Shown: piece by piece, positions 54,535 through 63,892 of the stretch
Position numbering within the stretch: the first letter of the stretch is position 1
Layout of the letters: each line of letters begins with the position of its first letter
NCBI RefSeq assembly: GCF_963676815.1
Contig: NZ_OY781365.1
Coordinates: 2,266,501 to 2,330,500 of the forward strand
DNA from: an uncultured Draconibacterium sp.
GTDB taxonomy: Bacteria > Bacteroidota > Bacteroidia > Bacteroidales > Prolixibacteraceae
DNA: 64,000 nt
Direction: 5' to 3'
The notes under the pieces: generated by a model
What the model saw: only the letters and a program-made list of their open reading frames with translations
Told to the model about the DNA's origin: nothing
Databases searched by the model: none
Position numbers and translations under genes: made by a program

Positions 54535-57500
54535 ATGAAGCAATACAGATTGTTTAATATCGTTTTTGGTTGGGTTAGTTTTATAATTGCAGCCATTGTT
54601 TATTTAATGACCATTGAGCCCACTGTAAGTTTTTGGGACTGTGGAGAATTTATTACAACAGCATTTAAATTTGAGGTAGGTCACCCGCCGGGGGCACCCA
54701 TTTTTATGATTGTTGGCCGGTTCTTCACGCTGTTTGCAGGCCCTGAAGGAGCAGCAAAAATGGTAAACATTATGTCTGCACTGGCCAGTGCCGGAACAAT
54801 AATGTTCCTGTTTTGGACCATCACTCACCTGGCAAAAAAGGTAATGGTAAAAGCCGAAGAGATTTCCTTGGGGCAAACCATTTCAATATGTGCAGCCGGT
54901 TTGGTAGGAGCTTTAGCCTACACGTTTTCCGATACATTTTGGTTTTCAGCCGTTGAAGGAGAAGTTTACGCCAGTTCGTCGTTGTTAACAGCAGTGGTAT
55001 TTTGGGCCATTTTAAAATGGGAAAACGTTGCCGACGAAAAATATGCCAATCGCTGGCTCATCTTTATTGCCTATGTAGTGGGCTTGTCAATTGGTGTTCA
55101 CCTGCTGAACCTCTTGGCAATTCCAGCCATTGTATTTGTTTATTATTTCAGAAAATATGAAGTTACCCGCAACGGAATTATATGGGCACTGGTAGCCTCG
55201 GTTGTATTGCTTGGAGGCGTTATGTACGGCATTATTCCGGGATTTGTGCGCATTGCATCGTGGTTCGAGCTGATGTTTGTTAACGGTTTCGGATTACCTT
55301 ATCACTCGGGCGTATTCTTTTATGTTGTGCTGGTAATTACCGCTTTGGCGTTTGGAATTTACTATACGCATAAAAAACAAAAAGTGGTTTGGAACACGGT
55401 GTTATTAGGCATTGCAGTAATTTTAATCGGTTATTCGTCGTTTGCAATAATTATTATTCGCTCGTCGGCACAACCGCCAATGGATCAGAATAGTCCGAAC
55501 AATACATTCTCGTTGCTGAGCTACCTTAACCGCGAACAATACGGATCGCGCCCCTTGTTTAGCGGGCAGTATTACAACTCGCCATACAAAGTGGGCGATC
55601 GTTTTACCGAAGGCAGCCCTGTATATTCTCAAATCGACGGGAGATACGAAATTACTTATAACCGTTTTAACCCCAATTACGACGAAAAATTTACCACCAT
55701 TTTCCCACGTATGTGGAGTTCGATGGACCCGCAACATGCCGACGATTACCAGCAGTGGGCAAATATAAAAGGAACACGCATTCAACACCGAAACGAGCGT
55801 GGCGAGGTGGAAACTATTGTTAAACCAACCATGGCCGAGAACCTGCGATTTTTCTTTCGTTACCAGGTAAATCACATGTATTGGCGTTACTTCATGTGGA
55901 ATTTTGTTGGGCGCCAAAACGATATTCAGGGACACGGAGATATTTTGTACGGCAACTGGTTGAGTGGGATAAAGTTTATTGATGAAGCGCGTTTGGGCGA
56001 TCAGGATACACTACCGGCTAAATTGGCCAATAACAAAGCCCGCAACACTTACTTTTTCCTTCCTTTGATTCTCGGAATATTAGGAATATTCTTTCAATAC
56101 AACCGCGGAAAAGAAGGCCGGAAAGGACTTTGGGTAGTATTTCTGCTGTTCGTGTTAACAGGTTTGGCCATCGTAATTTACCTTAACCAGTATCCGCACC
56201 AGCCGCGCGAACGCGATTATGCCTATGCCGGTTCGTTTTATGCCTTTGCCATTTGGATTGGATTGGGTGTGCTTGCTATTTCCGAAACATTAAAGAAATT
56301 TATTCCCGAAACGGTAGCCGGTGGAATTGCCGGATTGGTAACACTTATTTTGGTTCCCGGAATAATGGGGGCTCAAAACTGGGACGACCACGATCGTTCG
56401 GGGCGTTACACCGCGCGCGATTTTGGCGCCAATTACCTGAAAACATGCCTGCCAAATTCGGTAATATTTACCAATGGCGATAACGATACTTTCCCGCTGT
56501 GGTACAACCAGGAGGTGGAAGGTGTGCGTACTGATGTTAGGGTGTGTAACCTTAGCTACCTGCAAACCGATTGGTACATTAACCAAATGCGCAGAAAAGC
56601 ATACGAATCGGAGCCAATAGACTTCACGTTAAAGCCTGATCAGTATCGTTTGGGAACCCGCGATGCAGTTTATCTTCTTGATGATTCGCGCATAAAACGC
56701 GATTATGTTGGCTTGGAAGAAGCTGTTGATTTTATTGCCAACGATAATCCAGCAACCAAACTTCAGCAGGCCGATAATGCAGCTTATATTCCGAAAAAGA
56801 AAATTCATTTTAAAGTAGATAAAGAAGCAGTTATTCGTAATAAGGTGGTTGCACCCGAAGATTACGACAAAATTGTTGACGAGATTGTAATCGATCTTTC
56901 AGGACAAAACATGATTTCGAAAGATGAAATGATGATTTTGGATATGTTGGCTACCAACAAATGGGATCGTCCTATTTATTGGTCGATAACTGTTGGACGC
57001 AGCAAATACATGAACCTTAGCGATTATTTCCAGGTTGAAGGATTTGCCTTCCGTTTGGTGCCAATCAAATCGAACAGTAATCCACAGCAGCTGAAATTTG
57101 GCCGGGTAAATACCAGCATCATGTACGATAACCTGATGAATAATTTTGCCTGGGGAAATATGAACGATCCGGATGTGTATTTGGATGAAACCAATACCCG
57201 GATGATGACCAATATCCGAAACAGTTTTAACCGACTGGCAGGAGCATTGGTTGAAGAAGGTAAGATGGATTCGGCAATTGCTGTAATCGATCGGTGTAAC
57301 GAGTTAATACCGGGCAGTATTGTGCCTTACGAATATTTTGCAATGGAACTGGCCGACAGCTACATAAAAGCCGGAGCAAATGAAAAAGGACTTGAGATGG
57401 TAAAAACGGCTTATGCTACTTTCGATGATGAACTGAATTATTATATGTCGCTGAAACCAAAATTTATGGCTGGTATAACCGAAGACATTCAGCGAAACCT

Positions 57501-57612
57501 GTTCTACCTGCAAAAAATGCAACGCTCGGCACAAAACGCCGGCGACAGCGAGTTGGCAGAACAAATTGGCGGAAGCCTTCAGAGTTATTTCGAACGATTT
57601 AGCAACATGTAA
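54535..57612 (+). CDS. DUF2723 / GT117-type membrane glycosyltransferase-like protein
   Basis: I start at ATG 54535 (MKQYRLFNIVFGWVSF), directly before the first TM. The ATG at 54424 would add 37 residues with no support. About 12 TMs occupy the first 600 residues, with the DUF2723 hallmark PTVSFWDCGEFI in the first loop, where GT-C enzymes keep acidic catalytic residues, and HPPGAP soon after. The C-terminal roughly 400 residues are soluble, ending in helical TPR-like repeats. The human homologue TMEM260 is a protein O-mannosyltransferase. A role in O-glycosylating exported proteins is plausible for this one but not shown. Confidence 0.88.
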   Translation: MKQYRLFNIVFGWVSFIIAAIVYLMTIEPTVSFWDCGEFITTAFKFEVGHPPGAPIFMIVGRFFTLFAGPEGAAKMVNIMSALASAGTIMFLFWTITHLAKKVMVKAEEISLGQTISICAAGLVGALAYTFSDTFWFSAVEGEVYASSSLLTAVVFWAILKWENVADEKYANRWLIFIAYVVGLSIGVHLLNLLAIPAIVFVYYFRKYEVTRNGIIWALVASVVLLGGVMYGIIPGFVRIASWFELMFVNGFGLPYHSGVFFYVVLVITALAFGIYYTHKKQKVVWNTVLLGIAVILIGYSSFAIIIIRSSAQPPMDQNSPNNTFSLLSYLNREQYGSRPLFSGQYYNSPYKVGDRFTEGSPVYSQIDGRYEITYNRFNPNYDEKFTTIFPRMWSSMDPQHADDYQQWANIKGTRIQHRNERGEVETIVKPTMAENLRFFFRYQVNHMYWRYFMWNFVGRQNDIQGHGDILYGNWLSGIKFIDEARLGDQDTLPAKLANNKARNTYFFLPLILGILGIFFQYNRGKEGRKGLWVVFLLFVLTGLAIVIYLNQYPHQPRERDYAYAGSFYAFAIWIGLGVLAISETLKKFIPETVAGGIAGLVTLILVPGIMGAQNWDDHDRSGRYTARDFGANYLKTCLPNSVIFTNGDNDTFPLWYNQEVEGVRTDVRVCNLSYLQTDWYINQMRRKAYESEPIDFTLKPDQYRLGTRDAVYLLDDSRIKRDYVGLEEAVDFIANDNPATKLQQADNAAYIPKKKIHFKVDKEAVIRNKVVAPEDYDKIVDEIVIDLSGQNMISKDEMMILDMLATNKWDRPIYWSITVGRSKYMNLSDYFQVEGFAFRLVPIKSNSNPQQLKFGRVNTSIMYDNLMNNFAWGNMNDPDVYLDETNTRMMTNIRNSFNRLAGALVEEGKMDSAIAVIDRCNELIPGSIVPYEYFAMELADSYIKAGANEKGLEMVKTAYATFDDELNYYMSLKPKFMAGITEDIQRNLFYLQKMQRSAQNAGDSELAEQIGGSLQSYFERFSNM

Positions 57613-57639
57613 CAGTAAAAAATTAAAAGCAACATACGG

Positions 57640-58908
57640 ATGAATATTTTGATTGTAGGCTCGGGAGGAAGAGAGCACGCTTTGGGATGGAAAATTAAAC
57701 AAAGCGAAAAAGTAGATAACTTATTTTTTGCACCGGGAAATGCCGGAACAGCTGAAATTGGTACCAATTTGGATGCAGGTGTTTCTGATTTTCAGAAGAT
57801 TAAAACGCTGGTGCTCGAAAACAACATCGACCTGATGTTGGTAGGACCCGAGGTCCCGCTGGTTGAAGGATTGCACGATTTTTTTGCTGCCGATCCGGAG
57901 CTGGCTTCGGTAAAAGTTGTTGGCCCGAAAAAAGCTGGCGCCGAGTTGGAAGGAAGTAAGGATTTTGCCAAAGCTTTTATGGATCGCCATGCTATTCCTA
58001 CAGCAAAATATTTTACGGTAACTGCCGATAACGTGGATAAAGGAGTTGAATTCCTTACAACTATGACAGCGCCGTATGTACTGAAAGCCGATGGGTTGGC
58101 TGCCGGAAAGGGTGTGTTGATTATCGACTCGCTGGAAGAAGCACAAAGCTCGCTGAAAGAAATGCTCGACGGGCAGTTTGGCGAGGCCAGCAGCAAAGTG
58201 GTTATCGAAGAGTTTTTGAGCGGAGTGGAAGTTTCGGTATTTGTTCTTACCGATGGAAAAGACTATAAAGTACTTCCGGAAGCAAAAGACTATAAACGAA
58301 TTGGCGAAGGTGATACCGGATTAAATACCGGCGGAATGGGAGCCATTACTCCTGTACCGTTTGCCGATGAGGTTTTCATGGAAAAAGTGGAGAAACAGAT
58401 CATTGCTCCTACAGTTTCAGGTTTGGCAAAAGACGGAATCGACTACTGTGGATTTATCTTCTTCGGCTTGATAAACGTGAACAATGAACCATATGTAATT
58501 GAGTACAATGTGCGTATGGGGGACCCTGAAACTGAGGCAGTTATGTTGCGTGTAAAATCTGATTTTGTAGAGCTGCTCGACGGAGCTGCAACAGGAACGC
58601 TTGGCGAAAAAGAGATTGAATTCGACGACCGTGCTGCAGTAACTGTAATGCTGGTGTCCGGCGGATATCCTGGAGATTATGAAAAAGGAAAAGTGATTAC
58701 CGGAACCGAAAAAGTAAGCGACAGTATCGTATTTCATGCAGGGACAAAACAAGCAGGCAACGATGTGGTAACCGCCGGGGGGCGTGTAATTTCGGTGAGC
58801 TCGTACGGAACTGACATGAATGACGCGCTGGCAACTTCGTTTAAAAACGCTGCACTTATTGATTTTGAAGGTAAATATTACCGTAAAGACCTGGGATTCG
58901 ATTTGTAA
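57640..58908 (+). CDS. purD: Phosphoribosylamine-glycine ligase
   Basis: This 422-residue ATP-grasp enzyme catalyses the second step of purine synthesis, joining glycine to phosphoribosylamine. It opens MNILIVGSGGREHALGWK and continues with FFAPGNAGTA, LMLVGPEVPLVEG, the ATP-grasp loop VLKADGLAAGKGV, GLNTGGMGAITP and EYNVRMGDPETEA. All family blocks are present. It lies 27 bases after the DUF2723 gene. Confidence 0.97.
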   Translation: MNILIVGSGGREHALGWKIKQSEKVDNLFFAPGNAGTAEIGTNLDAGVSDFQKIKTLVLENNIDLMLVGPEVPLVEGLHDFFAADPELASVKVVGPKKAGAELEGSKDFAKAFMDRHAIPTAKYFTVTADNVDKGVEFLTTMTAPYVLKADGLAAGKGVLIIDSLEEAQSSLKEMLDGQFGEASSKVVIEEFLSGVEVSVFVLTDGKDYKVLPEAKDYKRIGEGDTGLNTGGMGAITPVPFADEVFMEKVEKQIIAPTVSGLAKDGIDYCGFIFFGLINVNNEPYVIEYNVRMGDPETEAVMLRVKSDFVELLDGAATGTLGEKEIEFDDRAAVTVMLVSGGYPGDYEKGKVITGTEKVSDSIVFHAGTKQAGNDVVTAGGRVISVSSYGTDMNDALATSFKNAALIDFEGKYYRKDLGFDL

Positions 58909-59001
58909 GCCTTTTTCGGAAAGAAGAAATATTTATTTGTTCGGAGAGCGGTAAAAGTCAGTGGCCACAAATAATCCTGAATAAATCAGAATAAAAATGG
59001 C

Positions 59002-60000
59002 ATGATATTAAAAAAGTTGAAGTCAAATAGCTCTGTAAGCTTGATTCTGGTGCCTTTGGTAACAATTGCATTCTGGATCAAGAGTTTGCAGCATCCGTTT
59101 GCTTACGACTACTTTCCGGGCGAGGAGCAAAACATTCTTTATAATTTCATTTACCGTTTGGTTGAGGGTAACCCGCTGATTCAGGTAATTAGCGGGATGG
59201 TAATGGTGGTGTTACTTGCTTATGTGATGCAGCTGGTTAACGACCGCTATATGTTTATCCGAATAAAAAGCAAATTACCCGCCTTGTTGTTTGCAGTTAT
59301 TGTTGGCGGTTTTGTGCCAATGCATACCTTGCATCCGGTGTATTTTGGCGCCATGTTTATGTTGCTCACAGTATATCGTTTGTTTGCCATGTATGAGACT
59401 AAAAAGGCCTATGCATCAGCATTCGATATTGGATTTTTGTTGGGTATTGGTGCGCTTTTTTATTTCAACCTGGTGGTGTTATTGCCGGCATTTATTGTGG
59501 GGGTTGCCATGTTGGGGCGCGAAACCGGCTGGCGCGAGTTTTTAACATTACTGCTGGGTTTTCTGTTGCCTTTTATTTTTGTTACCGCTTATGCTGTTCT
59601 TTCCGATCGTTTGATGGAAATATACGGTATTCTTCAGCAAAATATTTTTACGCCGGTTAATCATTTCCGATCAAATATTCCACTTCAGGTTTATTTGGTA
59701 ACCTTAATATTATTCACAATAACGGGCAGTATTGGCATGTTTGGTCAATACGATTCTAAAAAAATTAGTTCACGAAAGTACTTCACGGTGTTTTTCTGGA
59801 TTTTTATTTTTTCGCTGGTAGGTTTCACTTTAATACCGGTAACTTCGCAAGAAATGTTGGTAATTACAGCCATTCCCGTAACTTATCTAATTGCCAATCT
59901 CTTTGTGTTTATGAAAAGCCGCTTTTGGAGCGAGCTGCTTTTTATTTTGTTATTACTTATTGTAGTTTCAATGCAATTTTCATTCGATATTTTTCAATGA
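59002..60000 (+). CDS. DUF6427-like polytopic membrane protein
   Basis: This 332-residue, strongly hydrophobic protein has about nine TMs spread over its whole length. A conserved-looking loop, HPFAYDYFPGEEQNILY, follows the first TM. The layout matches the DUF6427 proteins common in Bacteroidota, whose function is unknown. Its TGA overlaps the ATG of the carbamoyltransferase gene (ATGA at 59997-60000), so the two are made together and may act on the same surface glycan or lipid, which is inference. Confidence 0.78.
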   Translation: MILKKLKSNSSVSLILVPLVTIAFWIKSLQHPFAYDYFPGEEQNILYNFIYRLVEGNPLIQVISGMVMVVLLAYVMQLVNDRYMFIRIKSKLPALLFAVIVGGFVPMHTLHPVYFGAMFMLLTVYRLFAMYETKKAYASAFDIGFLLGIGALFYFNLVVLLPAFIVGVAMLGRETGWREFLTLLLGFLLPFIFVTAYAVLSDRLMEIYGILQQNIFTPVNHFRSNIPLQVYLVTLILFTITGSIGMFGQYDSKKISSRKYFTVFFWIFIFSLVGFTLIPVTSQEMLVITAIPVTYLIANLFVFMKSRFWSELLFILLLLIVVSMQFSFDIFQ

Positions 60001-61646
60001 ACAAAAACAAGCCCACTTTAGCGATTTATGGTATTCAGGATCGGTTTGAGTATGAACACCCGTTTTATGTGCACGACCATAACATGGCTTTGATGCACAA
60101 GGGGAAAGTGGAGTGGTTTGTGCAGCAGGAGCGGATTTCGCGTCGTAAACGGGATAACACCTTGCATATTCACCTGAAATCGATTTTAAAGGAAAAGAAA
60201 CTGCTGGGTAAAGATTACGACCTGGTATTTGTTGACAATGTGGTTGGACGTACCTTTTTGCTGCAAAGTGGCGAAGTGCGTTTTGAAGCGCCCATTAATC
60301 ATGAATTAGCCGCCGGTATGGAAAAAGGAAAATGCTGGTGGTTTGGAGAGGAGAAGGAAGCGTGGGTGTTGAACCACGAGTTGGCGCACATCTTTTCGTG
60401 CCTGCCTTTTTACGGAAACTTGAATGACAACAGCCTTCTGGTTCATTTTGACGGCGGCGCCAGTTTAAGTAATTTTTCGGCTGCAGTTTATAAAAATGGT
60501 CAGTTCGATTGGCTTGAGTATCACTGGGATTTAAAACCCTACTCAACGCTGTTTAATGCCAATGCACTGGTGTTTGCAATAATAGGGGCAAAACTGCCCG
60601 AGCAAAATGCTGTACCCGGAAAATTTATGGGATTTTCGGGGCTTGGAAATTACCGTACGGAGTTGGGAGACTGGCTAAAAAGCAATAATTTTTTTCAGGA
60701 TATTTGGGGGAAAACATCGGTGTTTCTCGATGCTGCAAAACGGGATTGGGGAATTGAGCTGAAATCGTTTAACCAAAAAGATCCGTTTATTCAGGATGTG
60801 GCAGCTACTTTACAGGAACTTTTTTCGCAGGAAATAGTAAAGAAACTGAAGGAATTGCAAGAAAAAACCGGTGCTGAAAATTTGTATTACACCGGCGGAT
60901 CTGCTTTAAATATTGTTGCTAACACACGCATTGTTAGTAGTGGATTGTTCAGACAGTTTTTTATTCCTCCGTGCACTGAAGACTCAGGTTTGGCTTTGGG
61001 AGCAGCTGCTTTTGCCGAGTGGAAAAAACGCGGGGCAGTTGAGGAAAATTCAGCCTATTTAAACAACTGGGGAATAGAAAATTATAACGCTGAATTTTCA
61101 TCTGAAACAATAGTCGAAGTGGCCGGTCAACTGGCTGCTAAAAAGCTAATCGGCATTTGCAATAATTTTGGCGAAGCCGGTCCGCGTGCTTTGGGAAACC
61201 GCAGTATTTTGGCGTTTGCCGGATCGAAAGAACTCTCGAAAAAACTGAGCACCGAAAAGAAAGGGCGCGAGTGGTACCGGCCACTGGCACCGGTGGCTCT
61301 GGAAGAAAACGTAAGATACTTTACAGGTCAATCAGAAGTTCATCAACTCTCGAAATTTATGTTGCTCGATTTTGCTGTTCTTCCCGAGAAACAACAGGAA
61401 ATAGCAGGAGCAATTCATGCCGACGGAACAGCACGTTTTCAGAGCATTGCAGTAGAGGCTGATAACCCGTTTTTGTTTGCGTTATTAAAATACCTGGATG
61501 AAAAGTACGACATAAAAGCATTGATAAATACTTCGTTTAATTCCGGAGGCGAGCCCATCGTTCACACGGAAGAGGATGCATTAAAAGCGGCTAAAAAAAT
61601 GCAACTCGACGGTGTGGTTTTAAACGGAAAGTTTGTTCAGCTTTAA
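59997..61646 (+). CDS. NodU/TobZ-family carbamoyltransferase
   Basis: I start at ATG 59997 (MNKNKPTLAIYG), which overlaps the preceding stop by 4 bases. The ATG at 59925 lies inside the upstream gene. The N-terminal Kae1-like domain carries the metal-binding HELAH (His127 and His131) and SLLVHFDGGASL. The C-terminal domain contains NNFGEAGPRALGNRSILA and GREWYRPLAPVALEE, the family signature. Such enzymes transfer a carbamoyl group from carbamoyl phosphate, through carbamoyl-AMP, to a hydroxyl of a sugar or antibiotic. The acceptor here is unknown. tsaB follows 33 bases later. Confidence 0.9.
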   Translation: MNKNKPTLAIYGIQDRFEYEHPFYVHDHNMALMHKGKVEWFVQQERISRRKRDNTLHIHLKSILKEKKLLGKDYDLVFVDNVVGRTFLLQSGEVRFEAPINHELAAGMEKGKCWWFGEEKEAWVLNHELAHIFSCLPFYGNLNDNSLLVHFDGGASLSNFSAAVYKNGQFDWLEYHWDLKPYSTLFNANALVFAIIGAKLPEQNAVPGKFMGFSGLGNYRTELGDWLKSNNFFQDIWGKTSVFLDAAKRDWGIELKSFNQKDPFIQDVAATLQELFSQEIVKKLKELQEKTGAENLYYTGGSALNIVANTRIVSSGLFRQFFIPPCTEDSGLALGAAAFAEWKKRGAVEENSAYLNNWGIENYNAEFSSETIVEVAGQLAAKKLIGICNNFGEAGPRALGNRSILAFAGSKELSKKLSTEKKGREWYRPLAPVALEENVRYFTGQSEVHQLSKFMLLDFAVLPEKQQEIAGAIHADGTARFQSIAVEADNPFLFALLKYLDEKYDIKALINTSFNSGGEPIVHTEEDALKAAKKMQLDGVVLNGKFVQL

Positions 61647-61679
61647 CTATTTTTGCAGAAGTTTGTTAAAAGAATTCAA

Positions 61680-62393
61680 ATGGCAATTATTTTAAATATC
61701 GAAACATCAACCGAAGTTTGTTCGGTTACGCTGGCAGAGAATGGGAAAACACTTTACCAAAAAGAAAGCACCGAGGGATTAAACCACTCGAAGTTGCTTA
61801 CCGTTTTTATTGAAGATCTTTTTAACGAAAATAATTTCGACATCAATAAAATTGATGCGGTGGCGGTAAGTAAAGGTCCGGGCTCGTACACTGGTTTGCG
61901 CATTGGTGTGTCGGTAGCTAAAGGACTTTGCTACGGATTGGGAAAACCGCTTATCGGAATCGGTTCGATTGAGGCAATGGGACATTACGTTGCCCAAAAT
62001 ACAGGAGAGTTTTATCAGGCTGCAGATGATGAAGAACTACTTTTTTGTCCGATGATAGATGCCCGCCGAATGGAAGTTTATACCGCTCTTTACGAAAAAG
62101 GTGGAAATGCAATAACCGAAGTAACAGCCGAAATTATTGATGAAAATTCTTTCGCTGAAAATCTTGAGAAAAAGAAAATTTTGTTTTTTGGAAATGGTGC
62201 CGCCAAGTGCTGCGAAAAATTAACGCACGCAAATGCCTTGTTTAACGGGCCCGACAAAACAACGGCACGATTTATGCAAAATCTGGCAGAAATTAAGTAC
62301 AACAAACAGGAATTTGAAGACGTTGCTTATTTCGAGCCTTTTTATTTAAAGGATTTTGTAGCAACTATTCCGAAAAACAAAGTGTTAAAATGA
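61680..62393 (+). CDS. tsaB: tRNA threonylcarbamoyladenosine biosynthesis protein TsaB
   Basis: The start at ATG 61680 gives MAIILNIETSTEVCSVTLAE, the usual TsaB opening; the ATG at 61653 adds nine unsupported residues. The conserved VSKGPGSYTGLRIGVSVAKGL block is present, and the protein (237 residues) has the normal length. TsaB partners TsaD and TsaE in making t6A37 on ANN-reading tRNAs. A TATTTTTG element at 61648-61655 could be its own -7 box. The TGA overlaps the ATG of the DUF3108 gene. Confidence 0.94.
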   Translation: MAIILNIETSTEVCSVTLAENGKTLYQKESTEGLNHSKLLTVFIEDLFNENNFDINKIDAVAVSKGPGSYTGLRIGVSVAKGLCYGLGKPLIGIGSIEAMGHYVAQNTGEFYQAADDEELLFCPMIDARRMEVYTALYEKGGNAITEVTAEIIDENSFAENLEKKKILFFGNGAAKCCEKLTHANALFNGPDKTTARFMQNLAEIKYNKQEFEDVAYFEPFYLKDFVATIPKNKVLK

Positions 62394-63124
62394 ATAAGTT
62401 ATTCTCCATAATTATTGTTTTGGTTTTTGCGACACAATCGTTATCTGCCAAAGATATTTCGCTAAAATTCCACCTGAAATTTGGCTTTGTTAAAGGCGGC
62501 GAAGCTGAAATGACGATAAGCGATACTATTTTTAACGACCGCCCTGCCATTCATTACCACGTAATGGGAAAAACCACGGGATTGGCCAATAAACTATACG
62601 GTGTTTACGATATTTACGAAACTTACGTTGATGCTGAATCGCGACTGCCGGTGAAAACAATCCGAAATGTAAAAGAAGGAAGTTACCGACGTTATACCGA
62701 AACATTGTTTTACCACGATGTTGACTCGATAAACAGCAGCCGAAGTGGCTGGCGTGCAGTTCCAAATGATTTGCTCGACCTGGTGTCGGTATTCTTCTAT
62801 TTTGTAGAAAAAAATCAGTTTGAAAACCTTCAGCCCGGCGACGCTGTTATTTATCCGACTATAAATGCCGATAAAATATCGGATGTGTCGATTAAATATT
62901 TACGCGACGAAAAGATTAAAACCGACGTTGGAGAAGTGGAATGCCACGTGTTAACACCAACGGTTAGAAAAGGTAAGGTACTTGAAAAATCGGACGGAGT
63001 GCGGTTTTACCTGGCCAAAGATGAAAAGATACCGGCTTTTATTGAGTTTGATATGCGGGTTGGTTCGTTAAAGGCAGTTATTAAACACTACAAAATTGAT
63101 GGCGTTGAGCAAACTTTGCGCTAG
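62390..63124 (+). CDS. DUF3108 exported protein
   Basis: This 244-residue protein has a signal peptide (MNKLFSIIIVLVFATQSLSA). The beta-rich mature part fits DUF3108: it opens LKFHLKFGFVKGGEAEM and has YDIYETYVDAESRLPVK, DLLDLVSVFFYFV and FYLAKDEKIPAFIEFDM segments. Proteins of this family are periplasmic and their role is unknown. It is coupled to tsaB by a 4-base ATGA overlap, probably an operon arrangement rather than a functional link. Confidence 0.85.
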   Translation: MNKLFSIIIVLVFATQSLSAKDISLKFHLKFGFVKGGEAEMTISDTIFNDRPAIHYHVMGKTTGLANKLYGVYDIYETYVDAESRLPVKTIRNVKEGSYRRYTETLFYHDVDSINSSRSGWRAVPNDLLDLVSVFFYFVEKNQFENLQPGDAVIYPTINADKISDVSIKYLRDEKIKTDVGEVECHVLTPTVRKGKVLEKSDGVRFYLAKDEKIPAFIEFDMRVGSLKAVIKHYKIDGVEQTLR

Positions 63125-63159
63125 ATTTCCTGAAAATGATCAAAAGCATGTAGAAATGG

Positions 63160-63188
63160 TTGATTTTTAACGGATTTAATTATTTTTG
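63160..63188 (+). promoter_or_regulatory. Bacteroidota-type promoter of efp
   Basis: TTG at 63160-63162 is separated by 18 bases from TATTTTTG (63181-63188), a perfect TAnnTTTG -7 element. Transcription would start near 63195, about 23 bases before the efp ATG. Confidence 0.7.
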
Positions 63189-63217
63189 CAGCGGTTATAA
63201 AAAGAAAAAGATTTATC

Positions 63218-63787
63218 ATGGCTTCTACAGCAGATTTTAAAAATGGAATGTGTTTTATGTTTAAAGGTGATATTTACACCATCGTATCATTCCTACACGT
63301 AAAACCGGGTAAAGGTCCGGCTTTCGTACGTACAAAACTTAAAAATGTAAAAACCGGAAGGGTAATTGAAAATACATTTAACTCAGGTGTTAAGGTTGAT
63401 GATGTTCGTGTTGAGCGTCGTCCATACCAATTCTTGTATCGCGATGATATGGGATTAAATGTAATGAATACTGAGACATATGAGCAAATTTCAATTCCTG
63501 AATCAATGGTTGAAAACAACGACCTGATGAAAGAAGGACAGGTAATTGAAATTCAGTTTCACGCTGAAGAGGAATTGCCGTTAACAGCAGAAATGCCCGA
63601 CAAAGTTGAATTAACGATTACTGCAACCATTGAAGGTGAAAAAGGTAATACAGCAAGTTCAACAGCACTAAAACCGGCAACTGTTGAAACAGGTGCTGAA
63701 GTTATGGTGCCAATGTTTATTAACGAAGGCGATGTAATTCGTGTAAGTACTGTCGACCGTTCGTACAGCGAGCGTGTAAAACAGTAA
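63218..63787 (+). CDS. efp: Translation elongation factor P
   Basis: This 189-residue EF-P has all three beta-barrel domains. It relieves ribosome stalling at polyproline stretches. The tip loop of domain I reads HVKPGKGPAF with Lys32 at the residue that is modified in many bacteria; no modifying enzyme gene is in view. The C-terminal MFINEGDVIRVST and the YSERVKQ end are typical. It is followed by a strong terminator. Confidence 0.97.
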   Translation: MASTADFKNGMCFMFKGDIYTIVSFLHVKPGKGPAFVRTKLKNVKTGRVIENTFNSGVKVDDVRVERRPYQFLYRDDMGLNVMNTETYEQISIPESMVENNDLMKEGQVIEIQFHAEEELPLTAEMPDKVELTITATIEGEKGNTASSTALKPATVETGAEVMVPMFINEGDVIRVSTVDRSYSERVKQ

Positions 63788-63808
63788 ACACTAAATTATA
63801 CTAAAAAA

Positions 63809-63849
63809 AAAAAGGCCGTCGCAGGAACATTTTCCGCGACGGCCTTTTT
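63809..63849 (+). terminator. Rho-independent terminator of efp
   Basis: AAAAAGGCCGTCGC (63809-63822) pairs perfectly with GCGACGGCCTTTTT (63836-63849), giving a 14-bp stem that can serve both efp and the convergent gene at the right edge. Confidence 0.93.
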
Positions 63850-63892
63850 GTACTAACTAACTAAACTAATTTTCCGTATTCTGTTTGTTTTC

